NCBI GenBank assembly: GCA_963782595.1 | Contig: CAWAKJ010000005.1 | Coordinates: 833,328-897,327, forward strand | Direction: 5' to 3' | Source of the DNA: JAMQPK01 sp963782595 | Lineage (GTDB): Bacteria; Acidobacteriota; Vicinamibacteria; Vicinamibacterales; JAMQPK01 | DNA: 64,000 nucleotides | In this document: positions 1 through 8,004 of the stretch, piece after piece | How the letters are laid out: each line of letters starts with the position of its first letter | Numbering within the stretch: position 1 is the first letter of the stretch | Translations under genes and position numbers: made by a program | The notes under the pieces: model-generated | Told to the model about the DNA's origin: nothing | Database searches by the model: none | Seen by the model: only the letters and a program-made list of their open reading frames with translations

Positions 1-259
1 CGGCCGCCTTCAAGCCGCCCATGAGCTGGCCGTACGTCAGGCCGTGCTGGCGCGCCGCGGCATTGATGCGCACGATCCACAACGTTCTGAAATCGCGCTT
101 CTTGCGGCGGCGGCCGACGAACGCGTACTTCAGCGCCGTGTCGACCGACTCTTTCGCCGCGCGATACAACTTGCTCTTGTTCGCGTAATACCCTTTCGCA
201 CGTGCGAGCAGCTTTTTGCGCTTCGCCCGGCGGACGGTTCCTCTTTTCACCCTCGGCAT
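1..259 (-). CDS. rplT: 50S ribosomal protein L20 (partial, cut by window edge)
   Basis: The first 86 residues of L20, a large-subunit rRNA-binding assembly protein. The start is the ATG at 257-259, giving MPRVKRGTVRRAKRKKLL followed by the basic helix and the conserved KRDFRTLWIVRINAA segment. L20 is usually about 118 residues, so roughly a quarter is missing beyond the left edge. It is last in the thrS-infC-rpmI-rplT order seen in many bacteria, where L20 commonly represses its own operon. Here a heptad-repeat hairpin separates it from rpmI. Confidence 0.96.
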   Translation of the reverse strand, partial: MPRVKRGTVRRAKRKKLLARAKGYYANKSKLYRAAKESVDTALKYAFVGRRRKKRDFRTLWIVRINAAARQHGLTYGQLMGGLKAA

Positions 260-280
260 ACTTTCGCTCCCTCGAATTCA

Positions 281-352
281 GCTGGTAGCTTGTAGCCTGT
301 GGCTGGTAGCAAGCTGGTAGCTACGAGCTACCGCCTACCAGCTATCAGCTAT
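281..352. repeat. heptad-repeat hairpin between rpmI and rplT
   Basis: The 7-nt units GCTGGTA, GCTTGTA, GCCTGTG, GCTGGTA run from 281 to 308, with another GCTGGTA at 313-319. They are answered by complementary 7-nt units (GAGCTAC, CGCCTAC, CAGCTAT, CAGCTAT) at 325-352. The two halves can fold into a long imperfect hairpin in the rpmI-rplT transcript, and the array ends exactly one base before the rpmI stop codon. It belongs to a set of similar arrays in this window. Whether it attenuates rplT expression is not known. Confidence 0.75.
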
Positions 353-550
353 CTATTTATACGGCAGCATCCTCGCGAGCTTTGACGCGTCGGCCGGGTT
401 CACCACCGTCGTGCCGCGCATCCGGCGCTTCCGCTTGGCCGACTTGCTCGTCAAAATGTGCTGCTTGAAGGCCTTGCTTCGCAGGAACTTGCCCCCGGCG
501 GTCTTCTTGAACCGCTTGGCAGCGCCTCTGTGTGTTTTCAGTTTGGGCAT
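353..550 (-). CDS. rpmI: 50S ribosomal protein L35
   Basis: A complete 65-residue basic ribosomal protein beginning MPKLKTHRGAAKRFK and containing the conserved HILTSKSAKRKRRMRG stretch. Length and sequence match bacterial L35. It lies 4 nt downstream of infC and is surely co-transcribed with it. L35 and L20 translation are coupled in the bacteria where this has been studied. Confidence 0.97.
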   Translation of the reverse strand: MPKLKTHRGAAKRFKKTAGGKFLRSKAFKQHILTSKSAKRKRRMRGTTVVNPADASKLARMLPYK

Positions 551-554
551 TTAG

Positions 555-1145
555 TCATTCCTCGTTCTTCGCCGCCGCTGTCTGGCGCGCCGGCGCGCGT
601 CCGCCGGTCGTCGGCTTCTTCGCCAGGATCGTGTGCATCTGATTGCCTTCCTGACGCGGCGTCGTCTCGGCGATGGCCACATCGGCCAGCTCGTCGCACA
701 GGCGCTCGAGAATGCGCCGCCCGATTTCGGGGTGCGCCATCTCGCGGCCACGGAAGAAAATTGTGGCCTTCACCTTGTCGCCCTCAGCGAGGAAGCGCTC
801 GATGTGCTTCTTCTTGAACTGATAGTCGTGTTCGTCGACCTTGGGCCGAAACTTGATTTCCTTGACGTCGATGACCTTCTGGTGCTTTTTCGCCTCGCGC
901 GCCCGCTTCTGTTCCTGGTACTGATACTTGCCGAAATCCATGATCCGGCAGACAGGTGGAACGGCGGTGGGAGAGATCTCCACCAGGTCCAGTCCTTTCT
1001 GCTTCGCGATGACGAGGGCCTGCGGCGGCGGCATGATGCCGAGCTGCTTGCCGTCATCGTCGATGACCCGAATTTCCCTTACGCGGATGCGTTCGTTAAC
1101 CCGAACACGGTCGTCACGCCGCGGTCCTGATCGATCGAAAGCTAT
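555..1145 (-). CDS. infC: translation initiation factor IF-3, probable AUA start
   Basis: IF-3 binds the 30S subunit, monitors start-codon and initiator-tRNA pairing and prevents premature 50S joining. The C-terminal domain (VKEIKFRP, RGREMAHPEIG) and the linker (LVEISPTAVPPVCRIMDFGK) are clear. The first in-frame ATG, at 1034, would delete the conserved N-terminal segment RVRVNERIRVREIRV and IDDDGKQLGI. The frame stays open upstream to an ATA at 1143-1145, preceded 4 nt away by GGAGG, and no ATG, GTG or TTG occurs between. Starting there gives 196 residues, a normal length with the N-domain complete. The ATA overlaps the thrS TAG stop. In enterobacteria infC starts at AUU so that IF-3 represses its own synthesis; AUA would serve the same purpose. 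Identity is certain; the start codon is inferred. Confidence 0.95.
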   Translation of the reverse strand: MAFDRSGPRRDDRVRVNERIRVREIRVIDDDGKQLGIMPPPQALVIAKQKGLDLVEISPTAVPPVCRIMDFGKYQYQEQKRAREAKKHQKVIDVKEIKFRPKVDEHDYQFKKKHIERFLAEGDKVKATIFFRGREMAHPEIGRRILERLCDELADVAIAETTPRQEGNQMHTILAKKPTTGGRAPARQTAAAKNEE

Positions 1146-3100
1146 AAAACCTCCTGATGACGCAACGACGGTTGCGCCTTGCCTTTCTCGTGAACTTCCT
1201 TGTGCGCCGCGGCGATGAACGCCTCGAGCGGCTGCGATCCGAGATCACCCCCCGAGCGGCTCCGCACGGCGATTGCGCCTTCAGCGACTTCGCGATCGCC
1301 CACGACTAGCATGTAGGGGATCTTCTGAAGCTGCGCCTCACGGATCTTATATCCAATCTTCTCCTGGCGCTCGTCGACCTGCACCCGGAATCCTGCCTCC
1401 ACGAGCCGCTGCCGGACGCCCGCCGCGTACGTTACATGCCGGTCGGCAATCGGCAGCACGATGGCCTGCACGGGTGCGAGCCACAGCGGGAACGCACCTG
1501 CGTAGTGCTCGATGAGAATGGCGATGAACCGCTCAAAGCTGCCGAAAATCGCTCGATGGATAACGACCGGCCGATGTTCGGTGTTGTCGGCGCCGGTGTA
1601 CTTCAAATCGAAGTTCTCGGGCTGCATGTAGTCGAGCTGGATCGTGGCGCACTGCCATTTCCGGCCGATCGCGTCGGTGACGTCGAAATCGATTTTCGGG
1701 CCGTAAAAGGCGCCATCTTTCTCATTGATCGTGTAGCTCATGCCGGCACGCTCGAGCGCAGCTTTCAGCTGGGCCTCGGCGTGGCGCCACGTGGCCTCTT
1801 CGCCCATGTGATCGTCGGGCATCGTCGACAGCTTGGCGGCGAACGGCAGGCCAAAATCGTCGTACACCCGCTGCACGAGGCGGATGAGCCGTTCCACCTC
1901 TTCGCCAATCTGCTCCGGCGTCACAAAACAGTGCGCGTCGTCCTGCGAGAACTGGCGCACGCGCGTCAGACCGGACAGGACGCCCGAGGCTTCGTTGCGG
2001 TGCAGCGGCGTCTGCTCGTGGAAGCGCAGCGGGAGATCGCGATAACTGTGCACCTGGCTTGCGTATGTCAGGAAATGGCCCGGGCAGTTCATCGGCTTGA
2101 CACTCATCGTCTCGCCTTCCGATTCGATGAGGAACATGTTCACCTGGTAGTGCTTCCAATGGCCCGAGCGTTCCCACAGGGCCTTGTTGTACACGAGCGG
2201 CGTCTTCACCTCGACGTAGCCGGCAGGGAACAGGATCTCGCGCATGTAATTCGCGAGCAGGTTGTACAGCGTCGTGCCTTTGTCGAGCCAGAACGCCGCG
2301 CCGGGTGCCCACTGATGGAACGTGAACAGCCCCAGCTCGCGCCCGAGCTTGCGATGATCGCGCTTCTTCGCTTCCTCAATCTGCGTGAGGTACGCCTGCA
2401 GTTCCTTGTCGCTGAAGAACGCCGTTCCGTAGATGCGCTGCATCGGCTGATTGCGCGCATCACCCTTCCAGTACACGTTCGATGTGCTCAGCAGCTTGAA
2501 GGCTTTCAGCTTGCTGCTCGACGGCACGTGGGGCCCGACGCAGAAGTCGACGAAGAGGTCGCGGTCTCTGATCGTATAGACCGAGACGTCTTTCTGGCCC
2601 GCTGTCTTTTCCTCGATGAGCTGCACCTTCAGCGGCTCGCCTCGTTCGGTAAAGAAACGGAGCGCTTCGTCGCGCGGCCACATCTGACGCTCGTACACGT
2701 AGTCGCCAGTCGCGATCTCCTTCATGCGCTGTTCGATCGCGGCGAGGTCTTCCGGGACGAACGGCCGTTCGACGACGAAGTCGTAGAAAAAGCCCTCGTC
2801 CGTTGGGGGACCAATCCCGCACTGTACGCGCGGAAACAGCTGCGTCACCGCGGCCGCGAGGAGGTGCGCCGTGCTATGGCGGTACACCGTCAGCGCCTCA
2901 GGGTCTTTCGACGTGAGGACTCGGACCCTGGCATCTTCCTGCAGCTGATAGGTGAGATCCACGACCCGGTCGTTCACCACGCCCGCATACGCGGCTTGCG
3001 CCAGGCGCGGGGATATCGACGCGGCGATGTCGCCGACCGTGGTAGCTCGCGGCACAGACTTCGTGGAGCTGTCTGGAAGGGTGACTGTGATTTGGGACAT
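1142..3100 (-). CDS. thrS: threonine--tRNA ligase
   Basis: A 652-residue class II synthetase that charges tRNA-Thr and hydrolyses mischarged Ser-tRNA. In order: an N-terminal TGS domain (about 1-65), the second additional/editing domain (about 70-230, with HSTAHLLAAAV), the catalytic core (about 270-540) with the zinc-ligand region VKPMNCPGHF and motif 2 HRNEASGVLSGLTRVRQF, and the C-terminal anticodon-binding domain (about 545-640). Length is typical. Its TAG stop overlaps the infC start. I saw no T-box or obvious riboswitch upstream; the leader instead contains palindromic repeat DNA and, further upstream, tRNA-Val. Confidence 0.97.
   Translation of the reverse strand: MSQITVTLPDSSTKSVPRATTVGDIAASISPRLAQAAYAGVVNDRVVDLTYQLQEDARVRVLTSKDPEALTVYRHSTAHLLAAAVTQLFPRVQCGIGPPTDEGFFYDFVVERPFVPEDLAAIEQRMKEIATGDYVYERQMWPRDEALRFFTERGEPLKVQLIEEKTAGQKDVSVYTIRDRDLFVDFCVGPHVPSSSKLKAFKLLSTSNVYWKGDARNQPMQRIYGTAFFSDKELQAYLTQIEEAKKRDHRKLGRELGLFTFHQWAPGAAFWLDKGTTLYNLLANYMREILFPAGYVEVKTPLVYNKALWERSGHWKHYQVNMFLIESEGETMSVKPMNCPGHFLTYASQVHSYRDLPLRFHEQTPLHRNEASGVLSGLTRVRQFSQDDAHCFVTPEQIGEEVERLIRLVQRVYDDFGLPFAAKLSTMPDDHMGEEATWRHAEAQLKAALERAGMSYTINEKDGAFYGPKIDFDVTDAIGRKWQCATIQLDYMQPENFDLKYTGADNTEHRPVVIHRAIFGSFERFIAILIEHYAGAFPLWLAPVQAIVLPIADRHVTYAAGVRQRLVEAGFRVQVDERQEKIGYKIREAQLQKIPYMLVVGDREVAEGAIAVRSRSGGDLGSQPLEAFIAAAHKEVHEKGKAQPSLRHQEVL
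1143..1154 (-). promoter_or_regulatory. infC ribosome-binding site with AUA start overlapping the thrS stop
   Basis: On the minus strand GGAGG (1154-1150), TTTT, then ATA (1145-1143), with the thrS stop TAG at 1144-1142. A strong Shine-Dalgarno at close spacing paired with a codon that IF-3 discriminates against is the expected layout for IF-3 autoregulation, and the overlap suggests coupling to thrS translation. This rests on frame and sequence conservation; no expression data are available. Confidence 0.7.
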
Positions 3101-3191
3101 TCAGAAAATACTGGCGTGTCCTTCGACTCGCTTCGCTCACTCCCTTCGACGCTGCTCAGGGAGCCCCGAGCCCGTATCGAGGGGCTCAGGA

Positions 3192-3255
3192 CATTCGACT
3201 CCGCCGCTTCATGTGGCTTGCCATGAGCGAAGCCGCGAAGCGGCTGAGTCGAATG
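3192..3255. repeat. palindromic repeat abutting the 3' end of tRNA-Val
   Basis: CATTCGACTCCGCCGCTTC (3192-3210) and GAAGCGGCTGAGTCGAATG (3237-3255) are inverted copies with one mismatch around a short loop. The right arm runs into the CCA end of the minus-strand tRNA-Val. Related sequence (CCTTCGACTCGCTTCGCTCA) lies just to the left, from about 3119, making a compound repeat. It sits between tRNA-Val and thrS and may terminate the tRNA transcript. Confidence 0.6.
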
Positions 3256-3329
3256 GTAGGCGCGGGTGGAATCGAACCACTGACCTCCTGCGTGTCAAGC
3301 AGGCGCTCTAACCGCTGAGCTACGCGCCT
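3254..3329 (-). tRNA. tRNA-Val (GAC anticodon)
   Basis: On the minus strand a cloverleaf folds: acceptor AGGCGCG/CGCGCCT, D-arm GCTC/GAGC, anticodon stem CCTGC/GCAGG around loop TTGACAC (anticodon GAC), T-loop TTCGATT, discriminator A and an encoded CCA. The outermost T-stem pair looks mismatched (A against C). Length is 76 nt. GAC reads GUC/GUU valine codons. Confidence 0.93.
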
Positions 3330-3407
3330 ATATATCCCTACATAGGCAACAACAGAACGGAAAATTATAACAGATTCACCCGCCTACGCCTTCGGCTGGC
3401 GGCAGGC

Positions 3408-3680
3408 CTAGCGGACCGCGCTTTTGAGGGCTTTCCCCGCGGTAAAGCGGACGACGCGACGCTTGGGGATCTTGATCGCATCACCCGTCCGCGGGTTCTT
3501 CGCCAGACGGGCCCGCCGCTGCGTCGTTTTGAAGGTACCGAATCCGACAAAGGTGATCGCATCGCCCTTTTTGAGCGCGCGCGTGATGCTCTGGAGCATC
3601 GCGTCGACAGTCGCCGCGGCGCTCGTCTTGGTCGCACCAGTCTCCTGCGCGATTCTCGCGATCAGCTCCTGCTTGGTCAC
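3408..3680 (-). CDS. HU-family DNA-binding protein
   Basis: A 90-residue histone-like protein that bends DNA and compacts the nucleoid as a dimer. It begins at GTG (3680), VTKQELIARIAQETG, and contains the family signature GFGTF followed by the beta-arm with the intercalating proline (KNPRTGDAIKIP). Length is normal. The reading frame is open upstream, but that part is antisense-like extension. The GTG lies 1 nt after the stop of the S41 gene, with a GAAGG Shine-Dalgarno inside that gene's last codons, so the two are probably translated from one message. Confidence 0.93.
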   Translation of the reverse strand: MTKQELIARIAQETGATKTSAAATVDAMLQSITRALKKGDAITFVGFGTFKTTQRRARLAKNPRTGDAIKIPKRRVVRFTAGKALKSAVR

Positions 3681-3681
3681 C

Positions 3682-4851
3682 TTACGCCGCCTTCTTTGTG
3701 GTGAGCCGCTCGATAGCCCGCTGCAGGATTGCGTCGGGGGGCGCCGGCGCGCCGAACTCGCCGTCGGCCTGTTCGACGGCCACGTCGGGCTCGATGCCTT
3801 TGGCTTGAATCTGGGCTCCGCCAGGAGTGAGATAGCGTGTCGAGGTGATCCACAGGGCACTGCCGTCGGGCAGCTTGACGATTTCCTGCACGCCCGTTCG
3901 CCCCACCGTACGTTCGCCGACGATCTCCGCGCGTTTGTTGCCGGCGAGCGCCGCGACGAACACCTCGGCGGGACCCGATGTGCCCGAGTCGACGAGGAGC
4001 GTGATCGGAAGCGCCACCGAACCGTCGCCCTTCTGGGTCGCAATCTTCACCTGACCGCCGGTTCGCGACTCGCGAACGCCGAGGGTGCCGGTGCCGACAA
4101 ACAGCCGGGCCGCATTGAGGCCTTCCGCCAGATCGCCGGCTGCCGTGTTACGGACGTCGACAATCAATCGTGTGGCGCCGCCTTTGGTCAACGCAGCCAC
4201 CTGCGACCGCAGCTGCTCGGCGGCGCGCCGCCCGAACGAGGCGACGCGTACGTAGCCGATACCGTCGCCCTGCGGGCGGCTCTTGACCTCGACTGTCGGC
4301 GGAGCCTCGCGGGTCAACTCAATCGGGTGCGGCTCTGCCGTGCTTCCACCGCGGATAACCGTCAATTTCACCTTGGAACCAGGCGCTCCCGACAGCAGGC
4401 GCTGGCCTTCGAACGCCGACATATCGCGCGTCGGGCGCGAGTCGAGCAGTCGCACGAAATCGCCCGGACGGATGCCCGCTTTGGCGGCGGGGGAGTCGTC
4501 GCGCGTCGCGACGACTCGTAGATAGTATTGATGCGTCAGCGTGATCCCCACGTCGGCCGGGCCGGGCTGGTCGCCGCCCTCCACCTGCCGCACCTGTGGC
4601 GGTGTCAGATACGCGCTGTCGGAGTCGAGCCCTTCCGCCAGGCCGCGCATCGCGCCGCGCATCACGCTTTCCATGTTCGGTTGCTGGACGTAGTTGCTCA
4701 TGATGAGCGACACGACGTCGTGGAAGACCCGGAGCGTGGCGAATGTCTCGTCGGCCCGCGCCATCGCATGACCGAGCACGCCGCCGATGACCGTAAATGC
4801 GATGACTGGCGCCGAAATGAGCACAGTCAGGAGGCGAGTGCGTGATGTCAT
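3682..4851 (-). CDS. S41-type C-terminal processing protease-like protein, catalytic dyad altered
   Basis: 389 residues from the ATG at 4851, which overlaps the upstream stop as ATGA and follows AAGGA. An N-terminal membrane anchor (about 5-30) is followed by a PDZ domain (about 98-175, KAGIRPGDFVRLLDS) and an S41 fold (about 190-360). In Prc/CtpA enzymes the Ser sits in S-A-S-A-S-E and the Lys in TFGKG. Here the matching segments read SGTSGPAEV and TVGRTGVQ, so the Lys is Arg and the nearest Ser is one place off. It may be a variant enzyme or an inactive scaffold. It is coupled to the EnvC-like gene, which suggests a role in the cell wall or envelope. Confidence 0.85.
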   Translation of the reverse strand: MTSRTRLLTVLISAPVIAFTVIGGVLGHAMARADETFATLRVFHDVVSLIMSNYVQQPNMESVMRGAMRGLAEGLDSDSAYLTPPQVRQVEGGDQPGPADVGITLTHQYYLRVVATRDDSPAAKAGIRPGDFVRLLDSRPTRDMSAFEGQRLLSGAPGSKVKLTVIRGGSTAEPHPIELTREAPPTVEVKSRPQGDGIGYVRVASFGRRAAEQLRSQVAALTKGGATRLIVDVRNTAAGDLAEGLNAARLFVGTGTLGVRESRTGGQVKIATQKGDGSVALPITLLVDSGTSGPAEVFVAALAGNKRAEIVGERTVGRTGVQEIVKLPDGSALWITSTRYLTPGGAQIQAKGIEPDVAVEQADGEFGAPAPPDAILQRAIERLTTKKAA

Positions 4852-6044
4852 TGTCGTTTCCTTAACCATTCTAACGGATCGACCGGCTTGCCGTCGACGC
4901 GCAACTCGAAGTACACGCCGGGGACTCCGACGAGCACGCGCCCGGTCGTGCCGATGGCCTGGCCGCGCTCCACTTTGGCGCCGCGCTCCACTTCGACGGC
5001 GCCAAGCTGCCCGTACAGCGAATAGGTCTGCGAGCCGTGATCGGCAATCACCAGCGTGCCGTAACCCGTGAACGGACCAGCAAAGACAATCGTTCCGTCG
5101 TGAACCGCACGGACCGGCGAGCCCTCCTGCGCCGTGAACTGCACGCCGCCGGTTTGGGCCGGCGCTGCAGCCACACTCGTGCCGCGGCGCCCGAACGGCG
5201 TCAGCATGCGGCCAGTCACGGGCCATTCGAGATCGCCGCGAAACGGTCGAATCGGCAAGGGGGCGCCCTCAATCGCGGGACGCGGAGCACCGGAATTGAG
5301 CGCGTTGAGCGTCTGCTGCAGCTTCGACTGCGCACTCTGCAGTTCGGCAGCGAGCGCCGCGGTCAGATCGCGACGTTCGTCGATTTGCGCGATGAGCTGC
5401 GAGCGCGACCGCGCGGCCCGCTCGGCCGCTGCGCGCGCGGCCGTTGCGCCGCGCTCGAGCTTCGTCATCTCGGCCTGTCGTTTTTCGAGCGCGCCGTGCC
5501 CGGCGCGGAGCCGCTGCAGGTTCTGCTGGTGCTGCTCCGCCCGATGGCGATCGATGGCGGCCACGGCCGCAACCATCCGATAGGTACGGCCGAACTCTCT
5601 GAGGTCGGATGCATTGAAGAGGAGCCGAACGTACCCCGCGCCGCCCAGCTTGTACAGCTCGACCATGCGCGCTTCGAGGATGGGTCCCGACGCGGCGGTC
5701 TCTTCTTCGAGCGCGCCGATCTGATTGCCGATGCCGCCGAGCTCGAGCGCCACTTTCCGCGCGTCCGCGTCGATTTGCTTGAGCTGTTCGGTCTTGAGAT
5801 CGCGCTCCACTTCGAGACGCCGCAGATCGACAAGGAGCGATCGCTGCTGGCTGGCCAGTTCGTCGGCCTCGCGTTGCAGCGCGATGAGCCGTTCGTTGGC
5901 GCGCCGCATCTGCCCTTCGACACGCGAGCGGTCGGTCCCCTGCGCGGCCATCGCGGCCGCGCACGCGAGCAGGAGCGACGCGATGGTCAATAGGCGATGG
6001 TCAACGGGAGATCGGCGATGAGTGCCAAACTGTGAATTGATCAA
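4848..6044 (-). CDS. EnvC-like murein hydrolase activator, degenerate LytM/M23 domain
   Basis: 398 residues: an N-terminal signal region (LLTIASLLLACAAAMAA), a long coiled coil (about 38-250, rich in Arg, Glu, Gln and Ala) and a C-terminal LytM/peptidase M23 domain (about 265-398, with GYGTLVIADHG and GQAIGTTG). All the zinc ligands appear replaced: the HxxxD position reads GVQF, the YxHL position reads YGQL, and HLHFE reads GVYFE. That is the pattern of EnvC/NlpD proteins, which activate amidases rather than cut peptidoglycan themselves. Activator is therefore inferred from coiled coil plus dead domain. It is the first gene of the unit with the S41 protein and HU. Confidence 0.88.
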   Translation of the reverse strand: MINSQFGTHRRSPVDHRLLTIASLLLACAAAMAAQGTDRSRVEGQMRRANERLIALQREADELASQQRSLLVDLRRLEVERDLKTEQLKQIDADARKVALELGGIGNQIGALEEETAASGPILEARMVELYKLGGAGYVRLLFNASDLREFGRTYRMVAAVAAIDRHRAEQHQQNLQRLRAGHGALEKRQAEMTKLERGATAARAAAERAARSRSQLIAQIDERRDLTAALAAELQSAQSKLQQTLNALNSGAPRPAIEGAPLPIRPFRGDLEWPVTGRMLTPFGRRGTSVAAAPAQTGGVQFTAQEGSPVRAVHDGTIVFAGPFTGYGTLVIADHGSQTYSLYGQLGAVEVERGAKVERGQAIGTTGRVLVGVPGVYFELRVDGKPVDPLEWLRKRQ

Positions 6045-6170
6045 AGCAGATCAGAATTTTACCACGCGCATCCTGACCACGGCCGATAGACCATGACAGA
6101 CCATTGCCCATCGACCCGCCTTCGCGCACGGCGCTCCGGCGTGGCAAGCCCTCGATGTTACTCTCGTAGC

Positions 6171-6608
6171 GTGCGCATCGTCGGCATCGATCTCGGCGAG
6201 CGGCGAATCGGGTTGGCCGTCAGCGATGCGACGGCGACGCTCGCGCGGCCGTTGAAAACGATCGAACGCGAGTCGTCCGACGCCAAGGCCGTCGAACAGC
6301 TTCGAGCCGCGATCGCGGAGCTCGCGCATGAAGAAGAAGTGGGCGCGGTCGTGGTGGGACTGCCGAAGCGCCTCGACGGATCACCGAATCTGCAGACGCC
6401 GCGCGTCGAAAAAATCGTGGCGCTGCTGACCGCGCGACTCGCGATCCCCGTCGTGATGCAGGACGAGCGGTTGTCGAGCCACGAAGCAGACCAACGGCTG
6501 GCGTTCGGGGAGAAGGACTGGCGGCGTCGAAAAGCGAAGCTGGATGCCGCGGCCGCGGCGGTGATCTTGCAGGACTATCTCGATGGCCAAAAGGGGGACA
6601 GAGAGTGA
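6171..6608 (+). CDS. ruvX: Holliday junction resolvase-like / pre-16S rRNA nuclease YqgF
   Basis: 145 residues from GTG 6171, reading VRIVGIDLGERRIGLAVSD, the RNase H-like first strand with the conserved Asp. Later come VVVGLPKRLDGS and QDERLSSHEAD, the second and third acidic motifs. YqgF proteins process the 5' end of pre-16S rRNA in E. coli, and the older annotation is putative resolvase. The frame is open upstream to 6093, but that part does not resemble the family. The stop overlaps the mltG start as GTGA, giving a two-gene unit. Confidence 0.93.
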   Translation: MRIVGIDLGERRIGLAVSDATATLARPLKTIERESSDAKAVEQLRAAIAELAHEEEVGAVVVGLPKRLDGSPNLQTPRVEKIVALLTARLAIPVVMQDERLSSHEADQRLAFGEKDWRRRKAKLDAAAAAVILQDYLDGQKGDRE

Positions 6609-7690
6609 AGCGAAAGAGAGCGAAGCGCGCGTTTCTGTTTCTGATTGCGCTTGTCGTGGCCGCTGGCGCCGTGATGGCCGGCGTGCTCTACACACGCACG
6701 AGCCAGGTTTATCAGGGCTACGAAGGCACAGAACAGTTTGTCGCGATTGAGCCGGGTAGCAGCACGCGGGCGATCGGTCAGCGGCTCGTCGACGCAGGCG
6801 TGGTGAAAGACAGCGCGACATTCCGCGCGGCCTTGTGGCGAACCGGTCGCGCGCGCAGTCTGCAAGCGGGCGAGTTCCGTTTCGATCGGCCGATGACACC
6901 GGCCGAGGTCATCGAGAAGATCGCGCGCGGCGACGTGTATCAGCGCCGCATTACGTTCCCCGAAGGACTCACCATGCACGAGATGGCGCGCATTTTCGAG
7001 GAGCAGGGTTTCGGAAAGAGGACGGCCTTTGTCGAGGCGGCGCGCGACACCAGCGCGATTCGCGACATCGATCCGGCGGCTGGCGATCTCGAGGGGTATT
7101 TGTTCCCCGAAACCTATGCGCTGCCGCGCGACACGACCGCGGCGAAGCTGACCGCGCTGATGGTGGCCCGCTTCAGGCAGCTCTTCACCAGCGAGATGCA
7201 GCAGGCGGCGCAGGCGCTCGAGCTGACGCCTCGGCAGGCCGTGACGCTGGCGTCGCTCGTCGAGAAGGAAACCGCAACGCCGTCAGAACGCCCGATGGTC
7301 GCGGCGGTGTATTTGAACCGGCGGAAGATCGGAATGGGCATGCAGGCCGATCCGACGGTGATTTACGCGCTTCAGAAAGCGGGTCGCTACGACGGCAACC
7401 TGCGTCGCGACGATCTGCAGTTCGATTCGCCGTACAACACGTACCGGTACCCGGGACTGCCCCCCGGTCCGATCGCCTCGCCCGGGCTGGCGTCGCTGCA
7501 GGCGACCGTCGCGCCGGCCAAGGTGGACTATCTGTACTTCGTCAGCCGCAATGATGGGTCCCACGTCTTCGCGCGCACGCTCGCCGAGCACAACGACAAC
7601 GTCAGGCAATATCAAGTGCGGTATTTCCGCGAGCAGCGCGCGGCCGAGCGCGCGGAAGCGGACAAGCAGAAGCCAAGCGGACGTCAGTAG
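6605..7690 (+). CDS. mltG: endolytic murein transglycosylase MltG
   Basis: A 361-residue inner-membrane lytic transglycosylase that cleaves nascent glycan strands and so sets their length. One N-terminal membrane segment (about 8-28) precedes a LysM-like region and the YceG/MltG domain. The catalytic glutamate is in LASLVEKET (Glu220 by position), followed by VAAVYLNRR, MQADPTVIYAL and SPYNTYRYPGLPPGPI, all family signatures. It starts at GTG 6605 overlapping the ruvX stop, with AAGGGGG just upstream. Confidence 0.96.
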   Translation: MKRKRAKRAFLFLIALVVAAGAVMAGVLYTRTSQVYQGYEGTEQFVAIEPGSSTRAIGQRLVDAGVVKDSATFRAALWRTGRARSLQAGEFRFDRPMTPAEVIEKIARGDVYQRRITFPEGLTMHEMARIFEEQGFGKRTAFVEAARDTSAIRDIDPAAGDLEGYLFPETYALPRDTTAAKLTALMVARFRQLFTSEMQQAAQALELTPRQAVTLASLVEKETATPSERPMVAAVYLNRRKIGMGMQADPTVIYALQKAGRYDGNLRRDDLQFDSPYNTYRYPGLPPGPIASPGLASLQATVAPAKVDYLYFVSRNDGSHVFARTLAEHNDNVRQYQVRYFREQRAAERAEADKQKPSGRQ

Positions 7691-7698
7691 GCCGGCGG

Positions 7699-7965
7699 CT
7701 ACTGCGGGGGCAGATCGGTCTTGCGCGTCCGATGATGACGAAGCGGGCGTGGGGGAGTGATGCGGCCCGGGCGAACCCAGCCGTCCAGCTTGAGCCAATG
7801 CTCCAGCGCGCGCCGCCGCCGGATCAGCTCTGAGGAGTCGTCCGACGTTTCGACATGAATCCGTCCGTCGCTGGACGTCCAGACCAGCTCAAATCCGGCA
7901 CCTGAGGCCGTTTGCCGGATTTCACACTGCAGCCGCTCGCCCGGGCGCTCGAAGAACCAGATCAT
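7699..7965 (-). CDS. small hypothetical protein (88 aa)
   Basis: An 88-residue predicted cytosolic protein beginning MIWFFERPGERLQCEIRQ, rich in charged residues with an Arg-rich tail (RPLRHHRTRKTD). It has no signal peptide or membrane segment. The opening MIWFFER resembles small uncharacterised proteins I associate with Acidobacteriota, but I cannot name a domain. It converges on mltG with an 8-nt gap and ends just before it. Confidence 0.6.
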   Translation of the reverse strand: MIWFFERPGERLQCEIRQTASGAGFELVWTSSDGRIHVETSDDSSELIRRRRALEHWLKLDGWVRPGRITPPRPLRHHRTRKTDLPPQ

Positions 7966-8004
7966 CCGCCCACCTATCGGTGAATGGTGACACGTCCTGC
8001 AGGG

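Noticed and set aside
1436..3226. 596-codon plus-strand frame over thrS
   Set aside because: A shadow of thrS, with no recognisable domain.
3101..3253. T-box riboswitch upstream of thrS
   Set aside because: No T-box sequence or specifier loop was seen; the leader consists of palindromic repeat DNA and tRNA-Val.
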